A stretch of 64,000 nt of DNA, taken from the NCBI RefSeq assembly GCF_023159225.1, contig NC_063171.1, forward strand, positions 9,349,886 to 9,413,885, in the 5' to 3' direction. Below are positions 44,631 to 55,519 of the stretch, piece after piece. A program made the position numbers and the translations under genes. The notes below the pieces were generated by a model that saw only the letters and a list, made by a program, of their open reading frames with translations, did not search any database and was not told the origin of the DNA. This DNA comes from Perognathus longimembris pacificus (lineage: Eukaryota; Chordata; Mammalia; Rodentia; Heteromyidae). Within the stretch, counting starts at the first letter, position 1, and every line of letters starts with the position of its first letter.

Positions 44631-45290
44631 CTTTAAGATAAAGAGGTGTTGTGATAATCAGTACATGTGTATGAAAATAGAATAATGGGCCTTATTGAGA
44701 TTGTTTTAAGAGGAATTAAAGAATAACTCACATGATGGAAGGAATGAATTTGAATTGGGGTACAGTGTGTCAGTATGCACAAATATCATAATTTACAACA
44801 TGTATATATAAATTAAAGTGAGGGAAATTGGTGTTACAATCAAGTTTTTCAATAGACAAAGTTGGAGGAAAACAAACCAGTTAGAAACTACATTTTCAGT
44901 CAAGAGATCAGCATACATATAAGTGAGTTATTTCTCAAGCTACAGAAGTTAGTTTATTTGTCATTACTGGTAAAAATTATTGAGGAATGATCTTCTTTTC
45001 CTATTTTAAAGTTTTCCTAATCATTCACTAGACAAATAATTCTTCCTGAATACTTACTCTATGTCTGAAAATATATATGATACTCTGTCAAATCCAAGGG
45101 TGAAAAGCAAAAAAAATATGTGGCTAAAAAAGACATGTTATTTTTTGTCATCAAAACTTGCCTATTATAATGCCACAAGTTAAGTATACTTTGGAAATTA
45201 AATGTGTTAGCTTGTGGTTGTAGTCTGAGATATTTTTCAGGCTCTAGGAGAATTACAGTCCAAGGCAAACCTAGACAGTTAAAAAATAGA
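44631..45290. other. no gene; possible unnamed repeat near 44675-44713
   Basis: 'AAAATAGAATAATGGGCC...GAGATTGTTTTAAGAGG' resembles 7540-7577. The rest is anonymous. Confidence 0.35.
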
Positions 45291-45500
45291 GTAGTACCAC
45301 CATATGGGCATGGCGGTACATTTCTGTAATTCAATCCATGTTGGAAATAAAGTTGGAATATCACAGTCTAATGACGCCCTTAAGCAAAAGTGTGAGACCC
45401 TATGTGAAAATTAAACTAAAGCAAGAAGGGATAGACACATGACTTGAGTGGTAGAGTGTGTAAACCCTGAGTTAAAAACTCAGTACTGACCAAAGAAGGG
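45291..45500 (+). repeat. very old composite SINE
   Basis: 'GGGCATGGCGGTACATTTCTGTAATTC' resembles a B1 head. 'ACTTGAGTGGTAGAGTGTGTAAACCCTGAG' and 'AACTCAGTACTGACC' resemble the 3' module. Heavily diverged. Confidence 0.5.
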
Positions 45501-46230
45501 GATAAGAAACTACTTTTATCATTTTCTGACACGAAACCTACTACATCATATTGACTTACTCATTAAATTGATATTCAAATGGAGATTTTATGACAAGTCA
45601 AAGACAAAATAAAACAGCTTTTATATAGGTATTATTTCACATATTATATATATGTGTGTGTGTGTATATATATATACATATATAATCCAATACTTACAAT
45701 GCCAAATCCTGAAAAAGAAAGTAGAGTGAAAGTAGAAAAAATGAAGACAGTTCGTCTAAAAATATCATCCAAAAGTGTACAGTATATATAAATATGTCTA
45801 CTATTTATGCATACATTTCATTATACATGGATAATGAAATGTTACTATGACTCAGTGATAATCTATGTTGAAGTATCATAATTCCAACTTATTTAGTCAA
45901 TATATTATTTTCTCTTAGGAAAATAAGCCTTTTAAATATAACCCAATGTTTTATTTGTTCATTCAATAAAACAATAAACTCTGTAGTGAGCAACATTTGG
46001 TGATGGTGTGACACTGGAGGAATAAGTGACATGAAGACGAATAACTCAAATAGTCAACTGAAGTCAACTTTATTTATTATTATCTTTTATCTGTCACATC
46101 TATAGGATGTGAAGAGGAGCCATGATGTTTGGTAAAAGACTTCAAAACATAGAGTGAAGGATACTCGTTACTTCCCACCACTAAGCCTCTGTCACATTTG
46201 ATATTTATTTTGTTATTCATAATTTAAAGG
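45501..46230. other. no gene; short AT/GT microsatellite at 45640-45685
   Basis: A (TA)n(TG)n(TA)n run at 45640-45685 in otherwise anonymous sequence. Confidence 0.45.
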
Positions 46231-46232
46231 AA

Positions 46233-46470
46233 GAAGCTGGGTACCAGATGGCTCACATCTGTAATCCTAGCTACTCAGGAGGCTGGGATCTAAGGATCAT
46301 GATTTGCAGCTAGCCTGGGCAAGGAAATCTGTAAAACTCTTCAATTAACCATCAAAAAGGTGGAAGTAGAGCTGTGGTTCACATGGTAGAGTGCTAGCCT
46401 TGAGCAAATAACATTCAGGGACAGTCCCCAGGTCCTGAGTTAAAGTTTCGGGACAAGAACAATAAATAAA
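46233..46470 (+). repeat. B1/ID-like composite SINE, full length
   Basis: 'GCTGGGTACCAGATGGCTCACATCTG', 'AGCTACTCAGGAGGCTGGGATCTAAGG', linker 'TCTTCAATTAACCATC', 'TAGAGCTGTGGTTCACATGG', 'GTGCTAGCCTTGAGC', 'GTCCTGAGTTAAAG', then an AAT-rich tail. Confidence 0.92.
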
Positions 46471-47740
46471 TATGTAAGAAGGAAGAAAGGAAATACATGC
46501 CTATAAATACATCTCGGTGTACATTCTAAGTATTAGAGGAAAAGCCATATAGAAAAGAAAGGAGGATTAGAGAAATCTACTTAGATGAGTACTGTCAAGG
46601 GGTCTCTTAAGAGCTAAGACCCCACTTTGTAAAGAGTCCAGGGCTGAGCATCTCACAAATGGGAGACAAAGGAATGGATCTTAGGCAAGAAAGAACAAAG
46701 TAGGCCTGGAAGCTGTGGGAAATACCAGCTCATACTAAGTTGAGTCTTGTAGTTTCCACCAGGTAAATGTGAATGACAGCTCACATCAGAGAGACACAAA
46801 GTATGAATGAGCATAACGGGAAAGATAAAGGCAGATGCAGGCAGGAGGTGGTATTTCAAAGAGCTGAACAAAAGCAAAAATAAAACCTCTAGCAATGTCT
46901 ATTATCACAGATGATTCATATGTTTGTGCAGGAAGACATGATAGACACATTTGTAATGGTGATTCTGAGACATCTTAATTACTAACAGAAGATGTTCTAG
47001 AATCAAGCAATAAGGAAACAACTTAGGCATGTAAACAGAGAGCAGTGTGACCAGAGGAAATTTTATAGGGTTAGTCAAGAGTAATTTGGGAGACAGTTCC
47101 AAAGCGAGGATACTCATGAGAAAGTGCAGTGATATAAAAGAGTCTGGCGAAAGATACAGACACTCCCTTGGTGTATTGCCTCTCACCACCAAGACTGCAT
47201 CAGTGTCTTAGCTCAGTGTTACACTACATCTCTGTGCAACTGTGGTGAGAAGCAGCTTTCCATACATAGTTTGATGACCACCATTTTCCTGGTTGCTCTA
47301 AACTTCACCTCTGCAAGGGGACAGGTCACCCAGAAGATGTAGTGCTGAGTGTAGCACTTGACTTCTGGTCAAACTTCATGATCTGAGATTTCCTTTCAGA
47401 ACTTTACCAGATGGTGAGGAGATGGGTCGTGGATGCCCCCATGGTCTATGCCATTGTGCTGATGCTAAGTGTTGCTCAAGGTATGATTCACTATATCATG
47501 TCAGACAGACCACCTTCAGGGTAACCCTGGCAGGCCTTTCATTCTTGTCTCTAAGGAATGTCTGCAGTGGTTTTGCTTCTACAAGGAATGCAGTTTGTTC
47601 TATCATGATATCTAGTTATGAAGCTGTTGACTGCTCAGACTTCCTTTGCAGGACTTCCTAGGAAACTTAACCCAGTTTGGTCCTTCTAGTAAGTGCATTC
47701 ATCTTCATTGATTATCTTCCAATCTCAGTAGCCCAAGACC
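46471..47740. other. no gene or repeat recognised
   Basis: About 1.3 kb without an identifiable element. Open frames up to 95 codons show no domain. Confidence 0.4.
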
Positions 47741-47754
47741 AGCTTCTAGAGTCG

Positions 47755-48320
47755 ACAGGGTACCAAGAAGGAGTGTGGAGTCAGCCCAGGAATTAGAGAC
47801 TCGGAGTCAAAAGTGATGAGTTAGTCTCTGGTCTAAATAGCTCAGAGGTCTTTATTTATACTATTTTTAAGCAGGGAAATTGTCACATAAAAGCATCTAT
47901 TTATTCAAAGAAAGCATCTTTCACACATGACTGCAAGGTTTTTTTCTTTTCCAGTAAACTCTAACCAATTGTTTGTGTATTGCTCAGCTGTCCATAGTTA
48001 TTCTAACATATCCTGTCCGACTAGATATTGGGATTCTAATCACAATAAAGCTTTGGTCAGAGGTGTGAGATATCTCTTTATCTTAAAGCCAGAAATAGCA
48101 ACAGAAGGCAAGAGACATGGTGGTATGTTGATGTCTTGAAGGTGAAATAAGGATATTGGGTTTAACTGGCACCATCTTGGCTACATAGTGGATAATAGGT
48201 AATTGGGTCTAACTGGTTCCATCTTGTCTTCTTGGTGGATGAAGGTGAAGTCCCACCCTCAGATGATGGGCATGCCTGAATTCCTAGAAGCAGGGCTGGG
48301 GGCTTAAACAATAGGCTACT
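47755..48320 (-). mobile_element. probable LTR remnant (minus), approximate boundaries
   Basis: On the minus strand the order fits an LTR. The U3-like region (48320-47900) has a tandem ~46-bp repeat (48153-48240), each unit with an 'AAGATGG' YY1-like core and 'CCAGTTAGACCCAATT'/'CCAGTTAAACCCAATA'. Then come 'TATAAATAAAG' (about 47847-47857), combining TATA and AATAAA-like signals, and an R/U5-like 'ACTCCGAGTCTCTAATTCC', ending near 'GGTACCCTGTCGACTC' (about 47765). No target duplication was found, so ends are uncertain. No internal retroviral coding sequence is present. Confidence 0.45.
48153..48240. repeat. tandem duplication of a ~46-bp unit
   Basis: Two copies: 'TATTGGGTTTAACTGGCACC...' (48154-48193) and 'AATTGGGTCTAACTGGTTCC...' (48201-48240), both ending in a 'GTGGAT' block. 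Roughly 75% alike. Enhancer-type duplications of this size are typical of retroviral U3. Confidence 0.8.
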
Positions 48321-48344
48321 GGACCTTGGAGACCGATACTATGA

Positions 48345-49290
48345 ACTCACGAGACTCTGAACTCTGGAGCTCCCTGTGACCTTACCCCCTGACCAGGACC
48401 TTATGTGGGTCCCAGCCTCTCTGTCACCATTTTGCTCTATGTCTCATTTCTCTTGACTCCCCTCAGGTCACCATGGCATCCTCTTCAGTTCTCCATTCAT
48501 CAATCTTGTTCTTCTACTCTTTTTTTTTTTCTTTCTACCCTTTAACTCAATTTCCTAACAGTACTGAGTATTCAAGGCTGCAAATTTTTGGAGATGTCAG
48601 CTAACAGTTGAGTGTTTTTTAATAATGTCTCCTTATTTGACGTCTCAAAATGTGGCATCTCTGTATTTCATGATCAAATTTCCATAAAACAAAGGGAAGT
48701 CCTTGTATGTGAAGGAAAAGCTGAGGAAGAATGAGAAACTGATGGATGTACTTATTGAGAACTATAGTTTTTAAGTACATAATCTATTCTAAAGTCACCA
48801 GGCAATAGAACAAAATCCAGAATCATGCCAACAAGTAACATCAGATGAAACCAAGCTGTGAAGACTATGAAAGAGGCTAAGAGGTTTTCACACAAATCTA
48901 ACAAAAAATAATAAGAAGAATAGCAACAGTAATATTACATTTAATTTTAAAGCAGTGATATACACAACAACATTTCCTCTTTAAGGAGGCCAAGAAAAGT
49001 AAAGCATATGCGAATGATGATATGATTCTGTGAAGTGGAGAATGGAGATAACCTGGAATGTTAAACTGTACTGAAGAAAATACTCACTAAAATGACAAGC
49101 AGTACACCAAGATAGATTTGGGGCAAACAACAGAACTGATTGAAAAATCTGTGCAGGCAGATTAAAAGACTAGCAACATTTCTAAGAAAGAAATACATTA
49201 TAAAAATTCACACTAGACAAATTCAGGCAAGTGATTTGAAAATAGTAAGAAACATTTGATAATATAAAACAATTGAAATAATAGTAAAAG
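48345..49290. other. no gene or repeat recognised
   Basis: The GC-richer 48241-48520 part could still belong to the adjoining LTR-like element. The remainder is anonymous. Confidence 0.35.
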
Positions 49291-49292
49291 AA

Positions 49293-49435
49293 GATAGCAG
49301 TTTGAAGCCAGCCCTACAAAAAAGTTCATGAGAGTGTTATCTCCAATTAACTACCAAAAACATGAAAGCGGAGCTGTGATTCAAATGGTAGAGCACTAGC
49401 CTTGGGCACAAAAGTCCCCAGGACTGGCATGAAGG
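49293..49435 (+). repeat. B1/ID-like composite SINE, 5'-truncated
   Basis: Starts within the head at 'GCAGTTTGAAGCCAGCCC' and keeps the linker 'TTATCTCCAATTAACTACC', the module 'GGAGCTGTGATTCAAATGGTAGAGCAC' and 'CCAGGACTGGC'. Confidence 0.85.
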
Positions 49436-49489
49436 GAAGGAAGAAAGGGAAGGAAGGAGGGAGGGAGAGAGGGAGGAGGGGGGGGGGGC
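49436..49489. repeat. (GGAA)n/(GGGA)n purine microsatellite
   Basis: SINE-tail derived purine repeat ending in an 11-base G run. Confidence 0.9.
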
Positions 49490-49717
49490 ATGTATCATTA
49501 GGTAGTTGCACAAAGGAGCTACAATTCCATAAGGCAGGCTATGAATACCGTACTTGACAATAACTAAAAAAATTTATGTGTCAGATTGAGCTCAAACCTC
49601 ATCTCACAATGCAAGAACTACTATCTTTTTAATAAAAAATACTCTGACACAGAATTTCATTACAAACCAGTTGGCTTTCATGGATGAGAGAACACTATCA
49701 GTATATTTGGAAATACT

Positions 49718-49960
49718 TGGAGTCAGGTGCTGGTGGCTCATACCTCTAATCCTAGCTACTCAGCAGGCTGAGATCTGAAGATCACAATTTGAAGCCAGCC
49801 AGGACAGGAAAGTCCGTGAACACTCTTATCTACAATAAACTACTCAGAACAAACCAAAAGTGGCACTGTGACTAAAATGGTAGATTACTGGCCTAGAGCA
49901 CCAAGAGGCTGAAGGACAGCTCCCAGGCCTTGAGTTCAAGCCCCAGGACTGGAAAAAAAA
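49718..49960 (+). repeat. B1/ID-like composite SINE, full length
   Basis: 'AGTCAGGTGCTGGTGGCTCATACC', 'GCTACTCAGCAGGCTGAGATCTG', linker 'CTTATCTACAATAAACTAC', 'AAGTGGCACTGTGACTAAAATGG', 'CCAGGCCTTGAGTTCAAGCC' and an A tail. Confidence 0.92.
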
Positions 49961-50177
49961 TGAAGTTAAAACATAGAATATCATTATTTGAAAGACTTTG
50001 TAGTGAGCATTGAAGCAATTAAGTATAAATGATTATACTTAGTTGCAAAAGTATATACCATACTTTAAAAAATACATAACTATTAATTCTTAAATGTACA
50101 CACATACAAACATACAAGGTATATAAGGCGGGCAATCTTGAACGATTAAATACCTTATTGGTAGTTTTTAAACTATT

Positions 50178-50422
50178 CTAGGCACTAGTGGTTCACATCT
50201 GTAATCCTAGCTATTCAGTCAGGAGGCTGCTATCTGAAGACCAAGTTTCAAAGCCATCCCAGCAGACAAACTCAAAAGATTCTTATTTTAAATTAAAAAG
50301 TAAAGAGCAGGAAATGGAGCTATGGCTCAGGCCTGGGGAAAAGTCATGGAGATTCCATCTCCAATTGACCACAAAAACCCAGACTGGAGGCATGGCTCAG
50401 TGGTAGAGCATAAGCCAAGTAA
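50178..50422 (+). repeat. B1/ID-like composite SINE with rearranged 3' half
   Basis: 'TAGGCACTAGTGGTTCACATCTG' and 'GCTATTCAGTCAGGAGGCTGC' form the head. The following part contains two copies of the linker/module region ('GAGCTATGGCTCAGGCC' near 50318 and 'GGAGGCATGGCTCAGTGG' near 50386), so it has an internal duplication or a second fused SINE. Confidence 0.75.
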
Positions 50423-50435
50423 GAAAAACTGAGGA

Positions 50436-50570
50436 GGGCTGGGGATATGGCCTAGTGGCGAGAGAGCTTGCCTCGTATACATGAGGCCCTGGGTTCGATT
50501 CCCCAGCACCACATATACAGAAAACGGCCAGAAGTGGTGCTGTGGCTCAAGTGGCAGAGTGCTAGCCTTG

Positions 50571-50605
<35 letters not shown>

Positions 50606-50649
50606 AGCCAGGGACAGTGCTCAGGCCCTGAGTCCAAGGCCCAGGACTG

Positions 50650-50690
<41 letters not shown>

Positions 50691-50705
50691 AAAAAGAAAA
50701 GAAAA
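50436..50705 (+). repeat. ID-headed composite SINE with two A-run expansions
   Basis: 'GGGCTGGGGATATGGCCTAG', B-box 'GGTTCGATTCCCC' intact, 'GGCCAGAAGTGGTGCTGTGG', then an internal A run at 50575-50602 in place of the usual AAAAAG, the 3' module, and a second A run at 50653-50688. The direct repeat GAAAAACTGAGGA / GAAAAGCTGAGGA flanks it at 50423-50435 and 50706-50718. An intact B-box CpG and long A runs indicate a young copy. Confidence 0.95.
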
Positions 50706-50761
50706 GAAAAGCTGAGGAAACCAGAGGCCTTGAATTCACACCCCAAAACTACCAAAAATAA

Positions 50762-50880
50762 AATGAGTGGGAAAAGGAGAAAGAAAAGAATGGACAGATG
50801 TAGGGAAAAGAGAGACAGCAGAAGAGAGAAAGAGAAAGGGGGAGGAGAGAGAAGGAAATGAAGGAAGCAAGGAGGAAATC
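50762..50880. repeat. GA-rich purine stretch
   Basis: Low-complexity purine sequence following the SINE. It opens lysine/arginine/glutamate-rich frames that are not genes. Confidence 0.75.
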
Positions 50881-51770
50881 AGGCAGAGGAAGGAAACAAT
50901 GCAGCTTGATCTTTCAGCTTCTTTTCAGCCCCTGACTATAAAGGACTCCATCACAAAATTGCATCTTATTTTTCTTATTTGTGTTCACCACAGAATGAAC
51001 ACATAAGTGACATGTTTCTTCTGTGTTCTTCACAGTTAGTGGCCAAAAGATCAACTTTCAAAAAGTTGCTGTTCTGTAATAAAACATTTTAAAACCAATT
51101 CATCATTTGTCAAATTGCCTAGTTGGCTCTCTACAATAAAAACATTACAAAAACAAGAACAAATCTATGCAGTTCTGTGCTTTCTTGTTTGTAAAAAACA
51201 AACAACAAAAAAATAACCTCTTCTTTTTCCATGTAAGTCTACAGCCTTATGATTCCCATGGGCCTGTTTGATGCTAATACTCAGAGCTTTGGCAACAGTA
51301 TGGGATTTTGAGGAGGAATATTGAGGCCCATTATAACAAAACTCTGTCTCGGGGATTCCATGACCAGCACTCTTTGAATGGGATATTGCTATGCAATTCC
51401 CTCTTTGCAATTCCAGAGAACTTCTGGAAATCCAGGACAGTAATGTGATCCAGAAATGTGATCTCTTTCTCAATTCAAGCAGAGCTCTGTCTAGTGGTAC
51501 CTGAGCTTCTTCAAGCAGCTATTTGCATTGACTAAAATAACTGATGTTTCAGAATTAAGCAGGTGATCTCAGACATGCCACAAACTATTCAGCTATCTCC
51601 AGATGTTTTGTTTGAATTTTCCATACTATAGCTTAATGCTGGATTTGTGTTAACAAATCTACACATAGAGAAGAATAGTTTTCATCATTTTGGGGGAAGA
51701 GCATGAGCACATGGGTTAAAACTTGGGGTTTGGCAATCTGATTAGACAGTTTTGCTTACAGTTAGCATTC
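50881..51770. other. no gene or repeat recognised
   Basis: A 102-codon minus-strand frame (51165-51473) has no domain. Sequence is otherwise anonymous. Confidence 0.4.
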
Positions 51771-51912
51771 TATAAGACCACAGCCTGGTATTTTGTTGGT
51801 TAATTGGAGATTGAGTCTTCTGTACTTCTACCCAAGTTGAACCATGATTCTCTGGATCTCTGCCTCCTGAGTAGAAAGGATTACAGGTATGAGCCAACAG
51901 GACCTGAGTATA
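51771..51912 (-). repeat. composite SINE head (minus), truncated
   Basis: On the minus strand from 51912: 'TCCTGTTGGCTCATACC', 'CTTTCTACTCAGGAGGCAG', 'GGTTCAACTTGGGTAG', linker 'TCTCCAATTAACC'. The 3' module is missing. Confidence 0.8.
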
Positions 51913-52360
51913 TTCATGCTCTTTTAGGACAATAAGTCTGCTCATTTGATTTCTAGGTTAGCAACACCAAAGACTTCTTTGCTATCGTTTTGTGCAAACT
52001 CATCCAATTACTAATGCTTGTTCTGAACTGAACAATTTTGTAAATTGAAACCAACTGTCCCATCATTGAGAAAAAAAAAGACCTTGATAAAATACCTGTG
52101 ATAGTGTTTGTATCTTCAGAATCCACTCCATCAACAAATAACTATGGTTTTCTCGCATGAAGTGAGAGGCAAGTAGGGGAGTGAATGGTGTGGGGGTGTG
52201 TTCCTGGAGGCCCTCATGAATGCTTGGCACACTTTGAGGTGATAGTATGTTCACTGGAAGCTCAATCTTCTTAGATGAAAGGAAGGGTAGCTACCAAACT
52301 CCAGAAAGATAGGCTCAAGTATATTAGTATTTTTTTACTGCTGCATACCATGTCCCCAAT
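51913..52360. other. no gene or repeat recognised
   Basis: Anonymous sequence. Confidence 0.4.
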
Positions 52361-52563
52361 TTTTTTTTTTTGTCCAGTCCTGGGCCTTGGACTCAGGGCC
52401 TGAGCACCATCCCTGGCTTCTTCCCAATCAAGGCTAGCACTCTGCCACCTGAGCCACAGCACCCCTTTTGGCCGTTTTCCAGATATGTGGTGCTAGGGAA
52501 TCGAACCGAGAGCTTCATGTGTAGGAGGCAAGCACTCTTGCCACTAGGCCATATTCCCAGCCC
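52361..52563 (-). repeat. ID-headed composite SINE (minus)
   Basis: Complete minus copy: T run 52361-52371 (poly(A)), shared 3' module, middle 'GGCCAAAAGGGGTGCTGTGG' and the head with the B-box equivalent at about 52497-52508. Flanked by CCCCAAT at 52354-52360 and 52563-52569 as a possible short duplication. Confidence 0.92.
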
Positions 52564-52734
52564 CCCAATCCATTTTTTAATCATAATAATTTATTATCAA
52601 AGATCCACTGGTTGATTAGGTGTCTTGCTCTTCATGTAGGGTAGCTTGTGTTTCTTCAGCCTGCTCAGGCCCCAGTATGTTGGAATAGTTCAGCAATCAG
52701 CTGTGGGGATGGGGATTGGCCATCAGAAGGCTAA

Positions 52735-52862
52735 ATGAAAAAGGCAAGAGGAGGGAATGAGGGTGGAGGTAACAAACAGTACAAGAAATGTACCCAAGGA
52801 CTAACGTATGAAACTGTAACCTCTCTGTACATCACTCTCACAATAAATTTTAAAAAAAAAGA
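52735..52862 (+). mobile_element. L1 3' terminal fragment (plus)
   Basis: 'GGAGGTAACAAACAGTACAAG', 'TGTACCCAAGGACTAACG', 'GTAACCTCTCTGTACATC' and 'AATAAATTTTAAAAAAAAAG' form the last about 125 bp of an L1 3' UTR with its poly(A). This is the complement of the 3' ends of L1-B/D/E. Confidence 0.88.
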
Positions 52863-53338
52863 ATATATTCAGAAGGTTTGTATAACAGATGACAAAAGAT
52901 ATTTAAAAATATAAAGATTATAACAGTGTGGTTTTGTTGCAAGTTTCTAAACATGGACCAGTGTAGTAGTATAGAGAATAGAGAAACAGATCTACACAAT
53001 TGCACAATTGAAGTTCTGTAAGTGCTCTTGCAAAAGTGTATGTGGGAGGAGGGGAATCTTCATAAATACATCACACCGATTTACTGGACATCTATTTTAC
53101 TCTTACTTCTCACAATGGAAAACTCATATCTAGACGGTTTATGATTTAAACAAATTTATCACTTTGTTAATAACAAATATTTAATGAATTCAGTAACTAT
53201 AAAGATTGATAAATTGGACATCATTAGTATTTAAAACTTTTGATTATCAGTAGATACCAGGGAGAGAGTTTAAATGCAAGCGTGCCACTGTGGATCATTC
53301 CTTTTATAATACATACAAAGATCAGATTAGTACATATG
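52863..53338. other. no gene or repeat recognised
   Basis: Anonymous AT-rich sequence. Confidence 0.4.
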
Positions 53339-53700
53339 AGGGCTAGTTGTACTGGTGCATTTCTTTAACTCAAGCTATGTGAACAAATTCATTGATTAGG
53401 AGGATTTTTATCTGAGGCCAGCAGAGTAAGAAAGCACAAGGCTCTATCTAAACATATACATGTACAATCTATGACCCAGTAATTCCACTTATAGGTACAA
53501 AAATGTTCACTGTAGCTTTGTGTTTTCCTAATCTAAAATGAGAACATATATCAAAAGCCCACTAAACAGATAAATTGTGTTATAATTACCTTGTGCAATA
53601 CTATAAAATGATGAAAACAGAATATGTGACTTTCATATACAGTGAGATCATTATATTCCAAATAGTTAAAAGAAACAATGATTCTACTTATATGAAGATA
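53339..53700 (+). repeat. old SINE trace (53339-53452) and old L1 3' trace (53455-53700)
   Basis: 53339-53452 has 'GGCTAGTTGTACTGGTGCATTTC' and 'ATTTTTATCTGAGGCCAGCAGAGTAAG' like a B1 head. 53460-53700 has 'CTATGACCCAGTAATTCCACTTATAGG' and 'CACTGTAGCTTTGTG', the ORF2 3' landmarks of an old L1 in plus orientation. Confidence 0.55.
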
Positions 53701-53769
53701 CTAATAAAAATTGTTTTAATAGTCCAGTGATACTGGACTTGTTTTAGTAGTCCAGTGATAGTGTATGTA

Positions 53770-53890
53770 TTGGTACTACACACATGGGCATGTGTAAATG
53801 TGCATGTATATGTGTGTATGTATATATCATATATAGATACCATATATACATATATATCTTATATGTCTATATCTCTATATACCTATATCT
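53770..53890. repeat. (TATG/TATA) microsatellite
   Basis: Imperfect TATATATCATATATAGATACC units. Confidence 0.85.
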
Positions 53891-54159
53891 TCTTTCTCAT
53901 GCTACTTCACAATCAAATGACATAATCTGAAGGCCCCAATAGAATTATCACTATTATTTAAGGATCAATGCCTCAATTTAAATCTATAATTCTTTCCTCA
54001 GTCATTTCATAATACAATTGACACAACACCTGTGTAATGATAAAATATTCTCTGATAATGTCTTCACTTTAGTTTCCACCTGTACACTTGATCCTGTATG
54101 CATAGATGTAGCTAGAGTCTGCCTGGCTATAGAGGCTTTTTGTTCAGCCAAGTAATCCC

Positions 54160-54165
54160 TGGATG
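54160..54165. repeat. target-site duplication of the solo LTR (left)
   Basis: TGGATG, repeated at 54595-54600. Confidence 0.85.
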
Positions 54166-54594
54166 TGTGGGGCACACTTGGAAGTCAACTAGCTGGCCCC
54201 GCCTGTTTCTCAGTCTTGGGGCCACATGTGGCTAAGATGGCGGCGCCTAACAACAACATGCAGCTGCTACAAGTGTCTTTGGTTATAACCTGGAGGTGGT
54301 TCTTTGGGCTGTGACGCCCCGGCTTTTCCGCCCTTGATGGACAGCTCATGCCTCCCCTTCCTGCCAACCTTAGACCCGATTGGCTCCTGTGCCTTATATT
54401 AGTGGCACATACTTCCCCAATAAACGAGATCTTGTGCTGACTTGACTCCCAGGCTGTCTGATTGTCCTCCAGTGAGGGAGGGCTGGGTGCGGGCAGTCTG
54501 CTGGCCCTTTCCTTTCTTGGCTCATCCAGTGGGGGTGTGCCTTCCCCCGTCTCTCCCGTGGGTCAGGGGAATGCGGAGGGCTAAAACCCCGACA
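54166..54594 (+). mobile_element. solo LTR, 429 bp, with 6-bp target duplication
   Basis: Begins TGTGGGGCACAC and ends CCCCGACA (TG...CA termini) between exact TGGATG repeats. U3 contains a YY1/CpG element 'AAGATGGCGGCGCC' (54235-54248), a reversed CCAAT box 'GATTGGCTCC' (54378) and a TATA-like 'CCTTATATTAG' (54390). R has the AATAAA signal (54419) followed by 'GAGATCTTGTGCTG'. A 6-bp duplication is characteristic of class II (beta-retrovirus/ERVK/IAP-like) elements; the family name is not assigned. CpGs retained in the YY1 site suggest a moderately young insertion. No viral gene remains. Confidence 0.85.
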
Positions 54595-54600
54595 TGGATG
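54595..54600. repeat. target-site duplication of the solo LTR (right)
   Basis: TGGATG directly after the CA terminus. Confidence 0.85.
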
Positions 54601-55515
54601 GAAGTCAATTCAAGTGTTTCTAATGACCATTGTGTAGCAGTGGGCTCTAAGATAAATGTCAGTAACAATTAATGTCCTAAATGGTTCCAAAAGCAAGTCC
54701 AAGTTTCTCTGGAAGACAGATAAACTATGGAGGTTGTCTTTTATTATCCAACACTTTACTCTGCTGTGAAATTAATGGTGTCATTGATGGATAACTAAAT
54801 TTTCCATTCACCTTTAAGAAAAGTAGATCACAATTTTATTGTATTTTTGATAACCAACTGAGGAACATTATGTTTCTAGATGACCAGCTCTGTACTCTCT
54901 AAAGAACATGGAGAGTTCTAGCAATCAAAGGACATCATACCTCTTTGGAGTTTATTGTAACTTCAAACAAAATACCTTCTTTAGCTGGGATAGCAGAAAA
55001 GATTTGGAAATACCTCAGGTGGCAGTCAGAACAGGTACTTGATTTGGCCATGCTGCCTTTTGTTCCCAGCTAAACAAAAGAAGAATTCTGTTGCTTTGTC
55101 TTTTTCCAAGCCATATTACCTCTCACCTGTTCAGGATGACAATCCTAACTTATAGTTAGAGTTTGCCTTTTGTTTTACCTCCACCATGTGTAGAGGGATC
55201 TGTTTATTCTTTAAGAATCAGAATGAAGTTCTCACTTGGATCTATAAAATTAGCTGTTCAGAATGTGTGTAACCATCTGCCACTGGTGGACATCAGCCCT
55301 CCCTTCCTTCTACAGCATACAGCATCATGACCTGGGGTGGGGGATGGGTGACTCAGGTGTCCGATAGAGTTTGCACTGATCTTGTGATTAGTTATTATGA
55401 TAAGGGAGCAGGTAGACTCAGACTATGATGATAAAAGGGATCAGTGGCTCATTTACTCTCTTATATGTGCTAAACATCCCAAAATGTCAAGAGAAACTAT
55501 AAATAAGAAAGACAA
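54601..55515. other. no gene or repeat recognised
   Basis: Anonymous sequence. Confidence 0.4.
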
Positions 55516-55519
55516 GACT

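Noticed and set aside
43188..50705. tRNA-like A/B boxes
   Set aside because: These belong to ID-derived SINE heads. They do not fold as complete tRNAs and lie in repeats with poly(A) tails and target duplications.
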